Positions 13,772 to 19,663 of a stretch of DNA of 19,663 nucleotides are shown here, in pieces. The notes below the pieces were generated by a model. That model ran no database searches and was not told where the DNA came from. It saw only the letters and a list, made by a program, of their open reading frames with translations. Source of the DNA: DATAWZ01 sp036266975. Lineage in GTDB: Bacteria; Actinomycetota; Thermoleophilia; Solirubrobacterales; Solirubrobacteraceae. A program made the translations under genes and the position numbers. The stretch's first letter is position 1, and every line of letters starts with the position of its first letter. Where the stretch lies: contig DATAWZ010000113.1 in NCBI GenBank assembly GCA_036266975.1, positions 1 to 19,663 of the forward strand, written 5' to 3'.

Positions 13772-14244
13772 CTGACGCCCGGCGGGGGCGGGCGCCTGGG
13801 CTTGATCCCGTGGACGACGGCGAAGCTGAGACGCTCGAGCATCTCCTGGTAGATCGGCTTCAGGCCGATCGGGGCGAAGGTCCGCTCCATCAACCCGCTG
13901 AAGCCCGTCGCGCCGCTCCAGGTCGTCCGGATCGTGACGTGGCTTGCGCCCGCGCCGCGCTCGGTCACGGTGTACGTGGTCTGCAGGCTCGAGTTGGCGT
14001 CGGTCTCCTCCAACGTGAGCGGGGTCGGCGCGGTGGCGGTCATGTCCAGGTCGCGCTCGCGGCGGGCGACCAGGCGCGCGGTGTAGCGCGTCCCCGCCCC
14101 GGTGCCGCCCTCGACCACCTCGAAGTCCTTGATCGCCACCGGGTTGATCTTCTCGCGCACGCCGGTGTAGTCGCCGAGTGCCCCGATGACCTTCTCGGCG
14201 GGCGCGGCGATGTCCGTCTCGACCTTGACCTCGACCGTGGGCAT
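13768..14244 (-). CDS. SRPBCC (START/Bet v 1-like) family protein
   Basis: A 158-residue lipid- or ligand-binding fold protein. It opens with the family beta strand and helix (VEVKVETDIAAPAEKVIGALGDYTGVREKINP), continues with the FEVVEGGTGAGTRYTARL strand, and ends in the long C-terminal helix (FSGLMERTFAPIGLKPIYQEMLERLSFAV) that closes the hydrophobic cavity. Related proteins include the polyketide cyclase/dehydrase and CoxG groups. The ligand is not predictable. Start ATG 14244 is used because the family begins close to VEVKVE; an ATG at 14256 adds four residues and overlaps a -10-like box. It is divergent from the quinone-oxidoreductase-like gene, with 46 bp between starts, and overlaps the ligase-like gene tail to tail. 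Confidence 0.85.
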   Translation of the reverse strand: MPTVEVKVETDIAAPAEKVIGALGDYTGVREKINPVAIKDFEVVEGGTGAGTRYTARLVARRERDLDMTATAPTPLTLEETDANSSLQTTYTVTERGAGASHVTIRTTWSGATGFSGLMERTFAPIGLKPIYQEMLERLSFAVVHGIKPRRPPPPGVS

Positions 14245-14254
14245 CCGGGGGCGC

Positions 14255-14260
14255 ATCGTA
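14255..14260 (-). promoter_or_regulatory. Candidate -10 of the SRPBCC gene
   Basis: TACGAT (TANNNT) on the minus strand, 10 nt before the ATG at 14244, giving a leader of only about 3 nt. Confidence 0.35.
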
Positions 14261-14277
14261 TCGGCTCGCACCCCTAG

Positions 14278-14283
14278 TACCGT
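14278..14283 (+). promoter_or_regulatory. Candidate -10 of the quinone-oxidoreductase-like gene
   Basis: TACCGT (TANNNT) ends exactly 7 nt before the GTG at 14291, which also aligns with the usual family N-terminus, so the transcript is probably leaderless. Confidence 0.4.
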
Positions 14284-14290
14284 GCAGACC

Positions 14291-15229
14291 GTGCAGGCCG
14301 TGACGATCCGCGACGAGCAGCTGCTGCTGCAGGACCGCCCCGACCCCATCGCCCAGGCGGGCGAGGTGCTCGTGCGCATCCACGCCGCGGGGGTGAACGG
14401 GGCCGACCTGCATCAGCTCGCGGGTCGCTACCCCGCGCCGCCCGGCTCGCCGCCGGACATCCCCGGCATGGAGCTGGCCGGCGAGGTCGCGGCCTGCGGC
14501 TCGGGGGCGATGCGCTTCGCGGTCGGCGACCGCGTGATGGGCATCGTCGGCGGGGGCGGGCAGGCCCAGTTCGCGGTCGTGCACGAGCGCCAGCTGATGG
14601 CGGTTCCCGAGGGGGTCGACCTCACGGCCGCCGGTGGCTTCTCGGAGACCTTCCTCACCGCCCACGACGCGCTCTTCACCCAGGCCGGTCTGCGCGCGGG
14701 CGAGCACCTGCTCGTGCACGGCGGCGCCGGCGGCGTCGGCACCGCCGCCATCCAGGTCGCGCGCGCCGCCGGGGCGCGGGTGACCGCGACCGTGCGCCGC
14801 GAGGAGATGCGCGCCGGCGTGGCGGAGCTCGGCGCGAACGTGATCGCGCCCGAGGGCTTCGGCGAGCACGGGCCCTACGACGTCATCCTCGAGCTCGTCG
14901 GCGCGCCGAACCTGCCCGAGAACCTCGCGGCGCTGGTCACCGGCGGACGGATCTCGGTGATCGGGATCGGCGCCGGGGCCAAGGGCGAGCTGAACCTCGG
15001 CCTGCTGATGGCCAAGCGCGCGCGGATCTACGGCTCGACCCTGCGTGCCCGGCCGCTCGAGGAGAAGGCGGCGGCCACGCGCCTGGTCGAGCGCCACGTG
15101 CTGCCCTTCCTGGCCAGCGGCGAGCTACGGGTTCTCGTCGCCGAGACCTTTCCGCTCGATCAGGCGCCGCAGGCCTACGACCGCTTCGCCGCCGGCGGCA
15201 AGCTCGGCAAGATCATCCTGACCGCCTGA
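14291..15229 (+). CDS. Zinc-independent quinone oxidoreductase-like MDR protein (NADPH-dependent)
   Basis: A 312-residue member of the medium-chain dehydrogenase/reductase superfamily, of the quinone oxidoreductase (QOR/Qor2) type. N-terminal GroES-like domain: MQAVTIRD, VLVRIHAAGVNGADLHQLAGRYPAPPGSPPDIPGMELAGEVAACGSG. The NADPH Rossmann domain contains LLVHGGAGGVGTAAIQVARAAGARVTATVR (about 139-168). The C-terminus SGELRVLVAETFPLDQAPQAYDRFAAGGKLGKIIL is typical. The zinc-site cysteines of alcohol dehydrogenases are missing, as expected for QORs. Reaction: NADPH-dependent reduction of a quinone or alkenal; the exact substrate is unknown. GTG 14291 was chosen over GTG 14282 because MQAV matches the family and a -10 box precedes it by 7 nt. 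Confidence 0.9.
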   Translation: MQAVTIRDEQLLLQDRPDPIAQAGEVLVRIHAAGVNGADLHQLAGRYPAPPGSPPDIPGMELAGEVAACGSGAMRFAVGDRVMGIVGGGGQAQFAVVHERQLMAVPEGVDLTAAGGFSETFLTAHDALFTQAGLRAGEHLLVHGGAGGVGTAAIQVARAAGARVTATVRREEMRAGVAELGANVIAPEGFGEHGPYDVILELVGAPNLPENLAALVTGGRISVIGIGAGAKGELNLGLLMAKRARIYGSTLRARPLEEKAAATRLVERHVLPFLASGELRVLVAETFPLDQAPQAYDRFAAGGKLGKIILTA

Positions 15230-15248
15230 GCGCGGGGCGGCGCGATGT

Positions 15249-15268
15249 CACAGGCGTGCGAGCCTGTG
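15249..15268. promoter_or_regulatory. Perfect 7-bp inverted repeat upstream of the ECF sigma gene
   Basis: CACAGGC and GCCTGTG are separated by 6 nt and lie between the oxidoreductase stop (15229) and the sigma-factor ATG (15284). Spacing and symmetry suit a dimeric regulator operator. A short terminator hairpin for the gene upstream is possible, but no U-tract follows. Confidence 0.45.
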
Positions 15269-15283
15269 CAACTGAGCCCGCGT

Positions 15284-15841
15284 ATGAACGATGCGCGCGC
15301 AGCCCGACCCCTCGACGTCGACGCGCTCTACGCACGCCACCGCGAGCCGCTGCTCGCCTGGTTCGTGCGGCGGACGGCCGACACGCAGGTCGCGCTCGAC
15401 CTGTGGGCCGAGACCTTCGCGCAGGCGGTGGCCGGACGGCGGCGCTTTCGCGGGCGCACCGAGGACGAGGCCGCCGGCTGGCTGTACGGGATCGCCCGCC
15501 GACAGCTCGCCCTCTATCACCTGCGCGGCGCCGCCGAGCGGCGCGCGCTTCGCCGTCTGGGGGTCGAGCGACCACCGGCCGACGAGGCGCTGATCGCCGA
15601 GGTCGAGCGCCGCGCCGGACTGGGCGCCCTGCGCGACGACCTCGCCGCGGCGCTCGCCGGCCTGTCCGCGCCCGTGCGCGAGGCGGTCCGGCTGCGCGTC
15701 ATCGACGAGCTGGACTACCCCGACGTCGCGGGCCGGCTCGGGATCTCCGAGCCCGCCGCCCGCGCGCGCGTCTCGCGCGGCCTGCTCGCGCTCGCCGGCG
15801 CGCTGGACACCCCCACGATCAAGGAGGCGCTCTCGCCATGA
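15284..15841 (+). CDS. ECF-type RNA polymerase sigma factor
   Basis: A 185-residue sigma-70 family protein with only regions 2 and 4. Region 2 runs about 13-85 (LYARHREPLLAWFVRRTADTQVALDLWAETFAQAVAGRRRFRG, then AAGWLYGIARRQLALYHLRG, the -10 recognition helix). Region 4 runs about 120-175 (LAGLSAPVREAVRLRVIDELDYPDVAGRLGISEPAARARVSRGLLAL), a helix-turn-helix for the -35 element. It would direct RNA polymerase to a small regulon. ATG 15284 is chosen over 15245 because the earlier start would run through the inverted repeat. The stop overlaps the next gene's ATG (ATGA), so the two are translationally coupled, the normal arrangement for a sigma and its anti-sigma partner. Confidence 0.92.
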   Translation: MNDARAARPLDVDALYARHREPLLAWFVRRTADTQVALDLWAETFAQAVAGRRRFRGRTEDEAAGWLYGIARRQLALYHLRGAAERRALRRLGVERPPADEALIAEVERRAGLGALRDDLAAALAGLSAPVREAVRLRVIDELDYPDVAGRLGISEPAARARVSRGLLALAGALDTPTIKEALSP

Positions 15842-16740
15842 CCCCCCACGAGGACCTCGACCGCTTCATGGATGAGTTCGGCGCCCGCCTGCATCTGGCC
15901 GCCGAGGGACAGCGCGGGGCCGCGCTGCGATGGCCGGGTGTTCGCCCGCCGGCCGTGCGCCGGCCGGCCGCGGTCGCGCTCGCCGGCGGCGCCGTCGCGA
16001 GCGGCGCGGCGGCGGCGCTGCTGCTCGCGGCGCGCGGTGGGCCGCTGGACGTCGTAGCGCGTGCCGACGCCGCGCTCGCGCCGAGTGGTCAGATCGCCCA
16101 CATCGCGCTGACCACCTGGATCGCGCCCGAGTCCGGCGGCAGCGCCTCTCCCCCGACGACGACCGAGGAGTGGTCGACGGCCGACCCGCAACGCTGGCGG
16201 GTGGCGCAGGAGCTTCCACCCGGAGCGTCAGGCGACGCGTCGGGACCGATCGTCGGCCTGGAGGAGTTCGCCTACGCCGATGGCGTCCAGTCGACGTACA
16301 TCGCGCAGCGCAACACGCTGAAGGAGGTCACCGGCGTCACCGACGAGGAGCCGCCGCCCGGGTTCGTGCTCACCCAGCTGCAGAGCATGCTCGCCGACGG
16401 CGAGCTCGCCGACGCCGGCACGATGCAGGTCGGCGGGCGCACGGTGCGCGAGCTCACGGGGCACAGCCCCACGTGGGGCGGCAGCACCGTGACCTACCAG
16501 GTCGACCCGAGCACGTTCGCGCCGATCTCGGGTTCGGTGACCTTCCTGTGGAACGGCGGCGCCCCGCTGTGGAAGGGCGGCCCGGTGCGCTCGGCGACGA
16601 TCGACTTCTCGGTCGGCAGCTATCAGCTGCTGCCCGACACCGCCGCCAACGAGCGGCTCCTGAGCATCCCCACCTCGTCCTCGCCGACGGTCACCACGAC
16701 CACCCAGGCCCAACAGGACGCGCAGGGCTCGGCGCCGTGA
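15838..16740 (+). CDS. Single-pass membrane protein, probable partner (anti-sigma-like) of the ECF sigma factor
   Basis: 300 residues: a cytoplasmic segment (1-40; DLDRFMDEFGARLHLAAEGQR), one hydrophobic segment (about 43-65, AAVALAGGAVASGAAAALLLAA) and an outer domain of about 230 residues ending in a Ser/Thr-rich tail. The outer domain (ALAPSGQIAHIALTTWI, EEWSTADPQRWRVAQ, FAYADGVQSTYI, TVRELTGHSP, VTYQVDPSTFAPISGSVTF) looks like the LolA/RseB-like beta fold. Anti-sigma function is inferred from the 4-nt overlap with the sigma gene; the cytoplasmic part is short and has no zinc-binding HxxxCxxC motif, so this is an atypical anti-sigma or an exported effector of the sigma regulon. A strong AGGAGG site lies at 15822-15827, 10 nt before the ATG. 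Confidence 0.8.
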   Translation: MTPHEDLDRFMDEFGARLHLAAEGQRGAALRWPGVRPPAVRRPAAVALAGGAVASGAAAALLLAARGGPLDVVARADAALAPSGQIAHIALTTWIAPESGGSASPPTTTEEWSTADPQRWRVAQELPPGASGDASGPIVGLEEFAYADGVQSTYIAQRNTLKEVTGVTDEEPPPGFVLTQLQSMLADGELADAGTMQVGGRTVRELTGHSPTWGGSTVTYQVDPSTFAPISGSVTFLWNGGAPLWKGGPVRSATIDFSVGSYQLLPDTAANERLLSIPTSSSPTVTTTTQAQQDAQGSAP

Positions 16741-16750
16741 CGGGTCCGAG

Positions 16751-17953
16751 TCAGGCGCCGCCGCGCCAGTGCAGGATCTCCAGCGCGAGCGCGACCTGCA
16801 GCGCCCGGCCTTCGAGCGGCGCCGGCAGCAGCTCCTGCATGCGGGCGAGCCGGGCGAGGATCGTGTTGCGGTGGGTGAACAGCACACGCGCGGTGCGCGC
16901 CGCGTTGCTCTGCTCGCGCAGGTAGGTGCGCGCCGTCTCCAGCAGCTCCGGAGGGGCGCCGGCGAACTCACCCAGGGTCCGGCGCACGAACTCCTCGGCG
17001 CGCTCCTCGTCCTGGGTGGCCAGCGCGACGACCTGGACCTCGTCGTAGCTCGCGAGTCGCAGATGCGGCGAGGTGCGGTGCATCAGCCGCTGCGTGGCCA
17101 GCGCGTCCAGGTGGCTGCGCCGGAAGCCGGCGATGCCGGCCGCGGTGGGGCCGAGGGCGATCCGCACCTCCGATGGTTCGCTCAGGCCATCGGGCGGCAC
17201 GTGGGCGGCCACCCACACCCATAGCGCCGAGGCGCTCGCGAGCACGGTCAGCGGCCGCGCGCCGGCGGCGCGCCCGATCGCCTCGGCTCCGCGCTCGAGC
17301 ACGGCGGGGTCGACCTCGGGGTCGTCGCTCCAGACGATCGCCGCGGTGTGCTCGCGCTCGAGGGCATAGCCCAGGCGCGCGCCGGCGCGCGCCTCGCCGA
17401 TCGGCGCGCCCTCGAGGATGAGCGTGACGACCTCCAGGCGCTGGGCGTGGGTGCCGTGGGTGAGCTGATCGCGTTCCCGCTCGATCTGCGCGGCGATCCC
17501 GTTGACCGTCCCGTCGACGAAGCTGAAGATCGAGCGCGCCGTGACGTCGAGCAGCTCGCGCAGCTCGTCCGGGTCGGTCGTGAGCTCGAAGGCCATGCCC
17601 ATCCACAGCCGCCAGCCGACGTTCTGCCCGACGCGGTAGCCGTGCAGGGCGTCCTGCCCGAGCCCCCGGCGCACGAAGTCGCGCGCCACCGCGAGCGTCT
17701 CGGGTCCGACGTTGGGCTTGACCGGGGCGCCGGGGTCCAGGACGTTGGCCTGGGCCCAGTGCACGAGGTTGGCGTGGTTGCTGCGGTACACGGCGGCGGC
17801 GAGCAGCGGATCGGCGGCGATCGGGTGCTCGGACGGCAGGACGGCCGCGTCGATCTGGGCGAACAACTCCTCGGACCGCGCGCCGAGCATGCGCCGCGCG
17901 CCGTCGCGGATCAGCTCCGCCACGCGCCCCGAGGGGCGCTCCCAGTCGGCCAT
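16751..17953 (-). CDS. PucR/CdaR-family transcriptional regulator
   Basis: A 400-residue regulator (403 if the ATG at 17962 is used). The C-terminal 60 residues (LLETARTYLREQSNAARTARVLFTHRNTILARLARMQELL and on) are the PucR helix-turn-helix, with the diagnostic HRNT-x3-RL pattern. Ahead of it is a GGDEF-like region of the CdaR type (about 190-320), and the N-terminal 180 residues are a helical domain seen in actinobacterial members (YRSNHANLVHWAQ, VARDFVRRGLGQDALHGYRVGQNVGWRLWM). It is a DNA-binding regulator in the cytoplasm; the ligand is unknown. It is divergent from the monooxygenase across 111 bp, making that gene its most likely target. The preferred start has CATAAT 7 nt upstream. Confidence 0.9.
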   Translation of the reverse strand: MADWERPSGRVAELIRDGARRMLGARSEELFAQIDAAVLPSEHPIAADPLLAAAVYRSNHANLVHWAQANVLDPGAPVKPNVGPETLAVARDFVRRGLGQDALHGYRVGQNVGWRLWMGMAFELTTDPDELRELLDVTARSIFSFVDGTVNGIAAQIERERDQLTHGTHAQRLEVVTLILEGAPIGEARAGARLGYALEREHTAAIVWSDDPEVDPAVLERGAEAIGRAAGARPLTVLASASALWVWVAAHVPPDGLSEPSEVRIALGPTAAGIAGFRRSHLDALATQRLMHRTSPHLRLASYDEVQVVALATQDEERAEEFVRRTLGEFAGAPPELLETARTYLREQSNAARTARVLFTHRNTILARLARMQELLPAPLEGRALQVALALEILHWRGGA

Positions 17954-17960
17954 GCTGGGC

Positions 17961-17966
17961 ATTATG
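17961..17966 (-). promoter_or_regulatory. Candidate -10 of the PucR-family gene
   Basis: CATAAT on the minus strand ends 7 nt before the ATG at 17953. It is close to the TATAAT consensus and fits a leaderless start. Confidence 0.4.
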
Positions 17967-17986
17967 CCTATGTCCGGCGGGCAATC

Positions 17987-18014
17987 ATGTGCACATCATC
18001 AGTTACACTGGTGT
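17987..18014. promoter_or_regulatory. Palindromes between PucR-family gene and monooxygenase: candidate operators
   Basis: ATGTGCACAT (17987-17996) is a perfect 10-bp palindrome. TACAC-TG-GTGTA (18004-18015 approximately) is an inverted repeat a few bases further on. This AT-richer block lies in the shared control region, upstream of both genes' starts, where a regulator of the monooxygenase would bind. A TACACT at 18004-18009 could also act as a -10. Confidence 0.4.
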
Positions 18015-18052
18015 AGGTAATAGGGCATCATCACCGCATCGCCCCACAAGCC

Positions 18053-18057
18053 AAGGA
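18053..18057 (+). promoter_or_regulatory. Shine-Dalgarno of the monooxygenase
   Basis: AAGGA lies 7 nt before the ATG at 18065, favouring that codon over the adjoining GTG at 18062. Unlike several neighbours, this gene has a clear leader. Confidence 0.55.
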
Positions 18058-18064
18058 CACCGTG

Positions 18065-19579
18065 ATGACCGCAGAGCTCTCCCAGACGAACCCCTCCTAC
18101 GTCGACGTCCTGATCGTCGGCGCCGGCGTCTCGGGCATCGGCGCCGCGTACCACCTGCAGGACAAGGTGCCGGGCAGGACGTACGCGATCCTCGAGGGCC
18201 GCGAGGCGATCGGCGGGACCTGGGACCTCTTCCGCTACCCGGGGATCCGCTCGGACTCGGACCTGCACACCTTCGGCTACGCGTTCAAGCCGTGGACGAG
18301 CGACAAGGCGATCGCCGACGGGCCCGAGATCCGCGAGTACATCGAGGAGACCGCGACCGAGAACGGGATCGACCGTCACATCCGCTTCGGGCATCGCGTC
18401 CGGCGCGCCCGCTGGTCCAGCGAGCAGGCCCTGTGGACGGTCGAGGGCGAGCTGGCCGCCTCGGGCGAGCCGTTTGAGATCGCCGCGCGCTGGCTGTTCT
18501 GCGCCTGCGGCTACTACCGCTACGACGAGGGCTTCACGCCGCACTTCGAGGGGATCGAGAGCTTCCAGGGCCAGGTCATCCACCCCCAGCACTGGCCCGA
18601 GGACCTCGACTACGCGGACAAGCGGGTCGTGGTGATCGGCTCCGGCGCGACCGCGGTGACGCTGATCCCGGCGATGGCCAAGACCGCCGCCCACGTGACG
18701 ATGCTCCAGCGCTCGCCCACCTACATCCTGTCGATCCCCTCCGAGGATCCGATCGCCAACGGGCTGCGCCGCATCCTGCCCGACCGCACCGCCTACGCGA
18801 TCACGCGCCGCAAGAACATCTTCCTGCAGTCGAGGATCTATTCGCTCTGCCAGCGCTACCCGAAGGCGATGCGCCGGATCATCCGCAAGCTCAACGCGGT
18901 CCAGCTGCCCGAGAGCTGTCCGGTCGACGTGCACTTCAACCCGAAGTACGACCCGTGGGACCAGCGCCTGTGCATCGTGCCCGACAGCGACCTGTACCGC
19001 TCGCTGCGCGCCGGTACCTCCTCGGTGGTCACCGACGAGATCGAGACCTTCACCGAGCACGGCGTGCGCCTGCGCTCGGGCGCCGAGCTGGAGGCGGACA
19101 TCATCATCACCGCGACCGGGCTGAACCTGCTCGCGTTCGGCGGGGTCGAGCTCGCCGTCGACGGCGAGCCGGTGAACATGCCCGACAAGATCGCCTACAA
19201 GGGGGCGATGCTCAGCGGCATCCCCAACTTCTCCTACGCACTCGGCTACACCAACGCCTCCTGGACGCTGAAGGTCGACCTCGTGTGCGAGTACGTCTGC
19301 CGCCTGCTCGCCCACATGGACGCCCACGGGCGCGACGCCTGCGTCGCCGAGCCGGCCGACCCCAACATGGGCACGCGGCCGCTGCTCGACTTCAAGGCGG
19401 GCTACGTGCAGCGCGCGCTCGACCAGCTGCCCAAGCAGGGCGCGCAGGAGCCGTGGACGGTGGCGATGAAGTACGACTTCGACATCGAGCGGCTGCGCAA
19501 GGGCGCGGTCGACGACGGCACGCTGCGCTTCTTCGACCGCGCGCCGGCGCCGGCCCCCGAGCTCGTGGGGGCGGCGTGA
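18065..19579 (+). CDS. EthA/MymA-like flavin-containing (Baeyer-Villiger-type) monooxygenase
   Basis: 504 residues. It binds FAD through VGAGVSGIGAAYHL (GxGxxG at 19-24) and NADPH through IGSGATAVTL (191-200). Between them is FQGQVIHPQHWP (167-178), an exact match to the FxGxxxHxxxW(P/D) monooxygenase fingerprint. GGTWDLFRYPGIRSDSDLHTFGYAF (50-74) is the hallmark of the EthA/MymA branch. It uses O2 and NADPH to put oxygen into ketones (Baeyer-Villiger) or sulfur compounds; the natural substrate is unknown. The stop overlaps the GTG of a short-chain dehydrogenase (GTGA), so the pair may oxidise an alcohol to a ketone and then to an ester or the reverse sequence, by inference. Probably regulated by the divergent PucR-type gene. 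Confidence 0.93.
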   Translation: MTAELSQTNPSYVDVLIVGAGVSGIGAAYHLQDKVPGRTYAILEGREAIGGTWDLFRYPGIRSDSDLHTFGYAFKPWTSDKAIADGPEIREYIEETATENGIDRHIRFGHRVRRARWSSEQALWTVEGELAASGEPFEIAARWLFCACGYYRYDEGFTPHFEGIESFQGQVIHPQHWPEDLDYADKRVVVIGSGATAVTLIPAMAKTAAHVTMLQRSPTYILSIPSEDPIANGLRRILPDRTAYAITRRKNIFLQSRIYSLCQRYPKAMRRIIRKLNAVQLPESCPVDVHFNPKYDPWDQRLCIVPDSDLYRSLRAGTSSVVTDEIETFTEHGVRLRSGAELEADIIITATGLNLLAFGGVELAVDGEPVNMPDKIAYKGAMLSGIPNFSYALGYTNASWTLKVDLVCEYVCRLLAHMDAHGRDACVAEPADPNMGTRPLLDFKAGYVQRALDQLPKQGAQEPWTVAMKYDFDIERLRKGAVDDGTLRFFDRAPAPAPELVGAA

Positions 19580-19663
19580 GCAGCGTGGTCGGCGGCAAGG
19601 TCGCGGTGGTCACCGGCGCGGGGTCGGGGATCGGCCGCGCCCTGGCCCTCGAGCTCTCCGGGC
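19576..19663 (+). CDS. Short-chain dehydrogenase/reductase (SDR), N-terminal part
   Basis: Reads MSSVVGGKVAVVTGAGSGIGRALALELSG before the window ends. VVTGAGSGIGRALA is the classical SDR NAD(P)-binding motif TGxxxGxG, with the first beta strand (KVAVV) in place. It starts with GTG inside the monooxygenase stop, so the two are translationally coupled. The active site (YxxxK) lies beyond the window, so substrate class cannot be told. In mycobacteria a MymA-type monooxygenase also sits in an operon with an SDR, which supports a joint role. Confidence 0.9.
   Translation, partial: MSSVVGGKVAVVTGAGSGIGRALALELSG

Noticed and set aside
12038..15097. A minus-strand open frame of about 1000 codons
   Set aside because: It runs antisense through the ligase-like, SRPBCC and oxidoreductase genes, is rich in Arg/Gly/Ala/Glu with no domain, and is explained by the rarity of stops in GC-rich DNA.

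Overview
This is a very GC-rich window with dense gene packing, short intergenic gaps, frequent 4-nt start/stop overlaps (ATGA, GTGA, TTGA) and several start codons 6-7 nt after a -10-like hexamer, which suggests leaderless transcripts. Together with a PucR-type regulator, an EthA/MymA-like monooxygenase and large secreted repeat proteins ending in FN3 plus FecR-like domains, this points to a high-GC actinobacterium. My best guess is the Thermoleophilia (Solirubrobacter/Conexibacter-like), from general family knowledge and not from any search.

Layout. (1) 1-3547 is a thiamin region. A leftward run holds thiE, a four-helix membrane protein and the first codons of an FAD/NAD-binding oxidoreductase. 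Divergent from it is a tight thiO-thiS-thiG operon for the thiazole half of thiamin. The 164-bp gap between them holds a strong GC-rich inverted repeat but no THI-box that I can recognise. (2) 3544-3708 is a 165-bp imperfect palindrome flanked by CTAG on both sides. It supplies the thiG stop codon and apparently the ribosome-binding site of the next gene, a SnoaL-like protein. A small cupredoxin lipoprotein converges on that gene. (3) 4624-7413 is an apparent operon: ornithine carbamoyltransferase, a phasin-like protein, and an RlmD/TrmA-type RNA methyltransferase that has lost most of its Fe-S cysteines. It ends in a 33-bp hairpin built from the two ends of the 165-bp palindrome. (4) 7439-11970 holds two paralogous secreted proteins on the minus strand. 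One has about 15 Cys-x5-Cys beta-propeller-like repeats and the other has a single relic of that repeat. They share the same N-terminus, FN3 domain, C-terminal domain and upstream promoter box. (5) 12071-13771 is an O-antigen-ligase-type membrane protein with a C-terminal repeat tail. A convergent SRPBCC protein and a divergent quinone-oxidoreductase-like gene follow. (6) 15284-16740 is an ECF sigma factor overlapping a single-pass membrane protein, its likely partner. (7) 16751-19663 is a PucR-family regulator divergent from an EthA/MymA-like flavin monooxygenase that overlaps a short-chain dehydrogenase, cut by the window edge.

No tRNA, rRNA, CRISPR array, transposase or phage gene was recognised, and no gene-free stretch exceeds 300 bases. 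The longest are the 164-bp thiE/thiO gap and the 161 bp between thiG and the SnoaL-like gene, which is almost exactly the palindromic element. The least ordinary signals are the CTAG-flanked palindrome family, the propeller-protein paralogs and the structured thi intergenic region.
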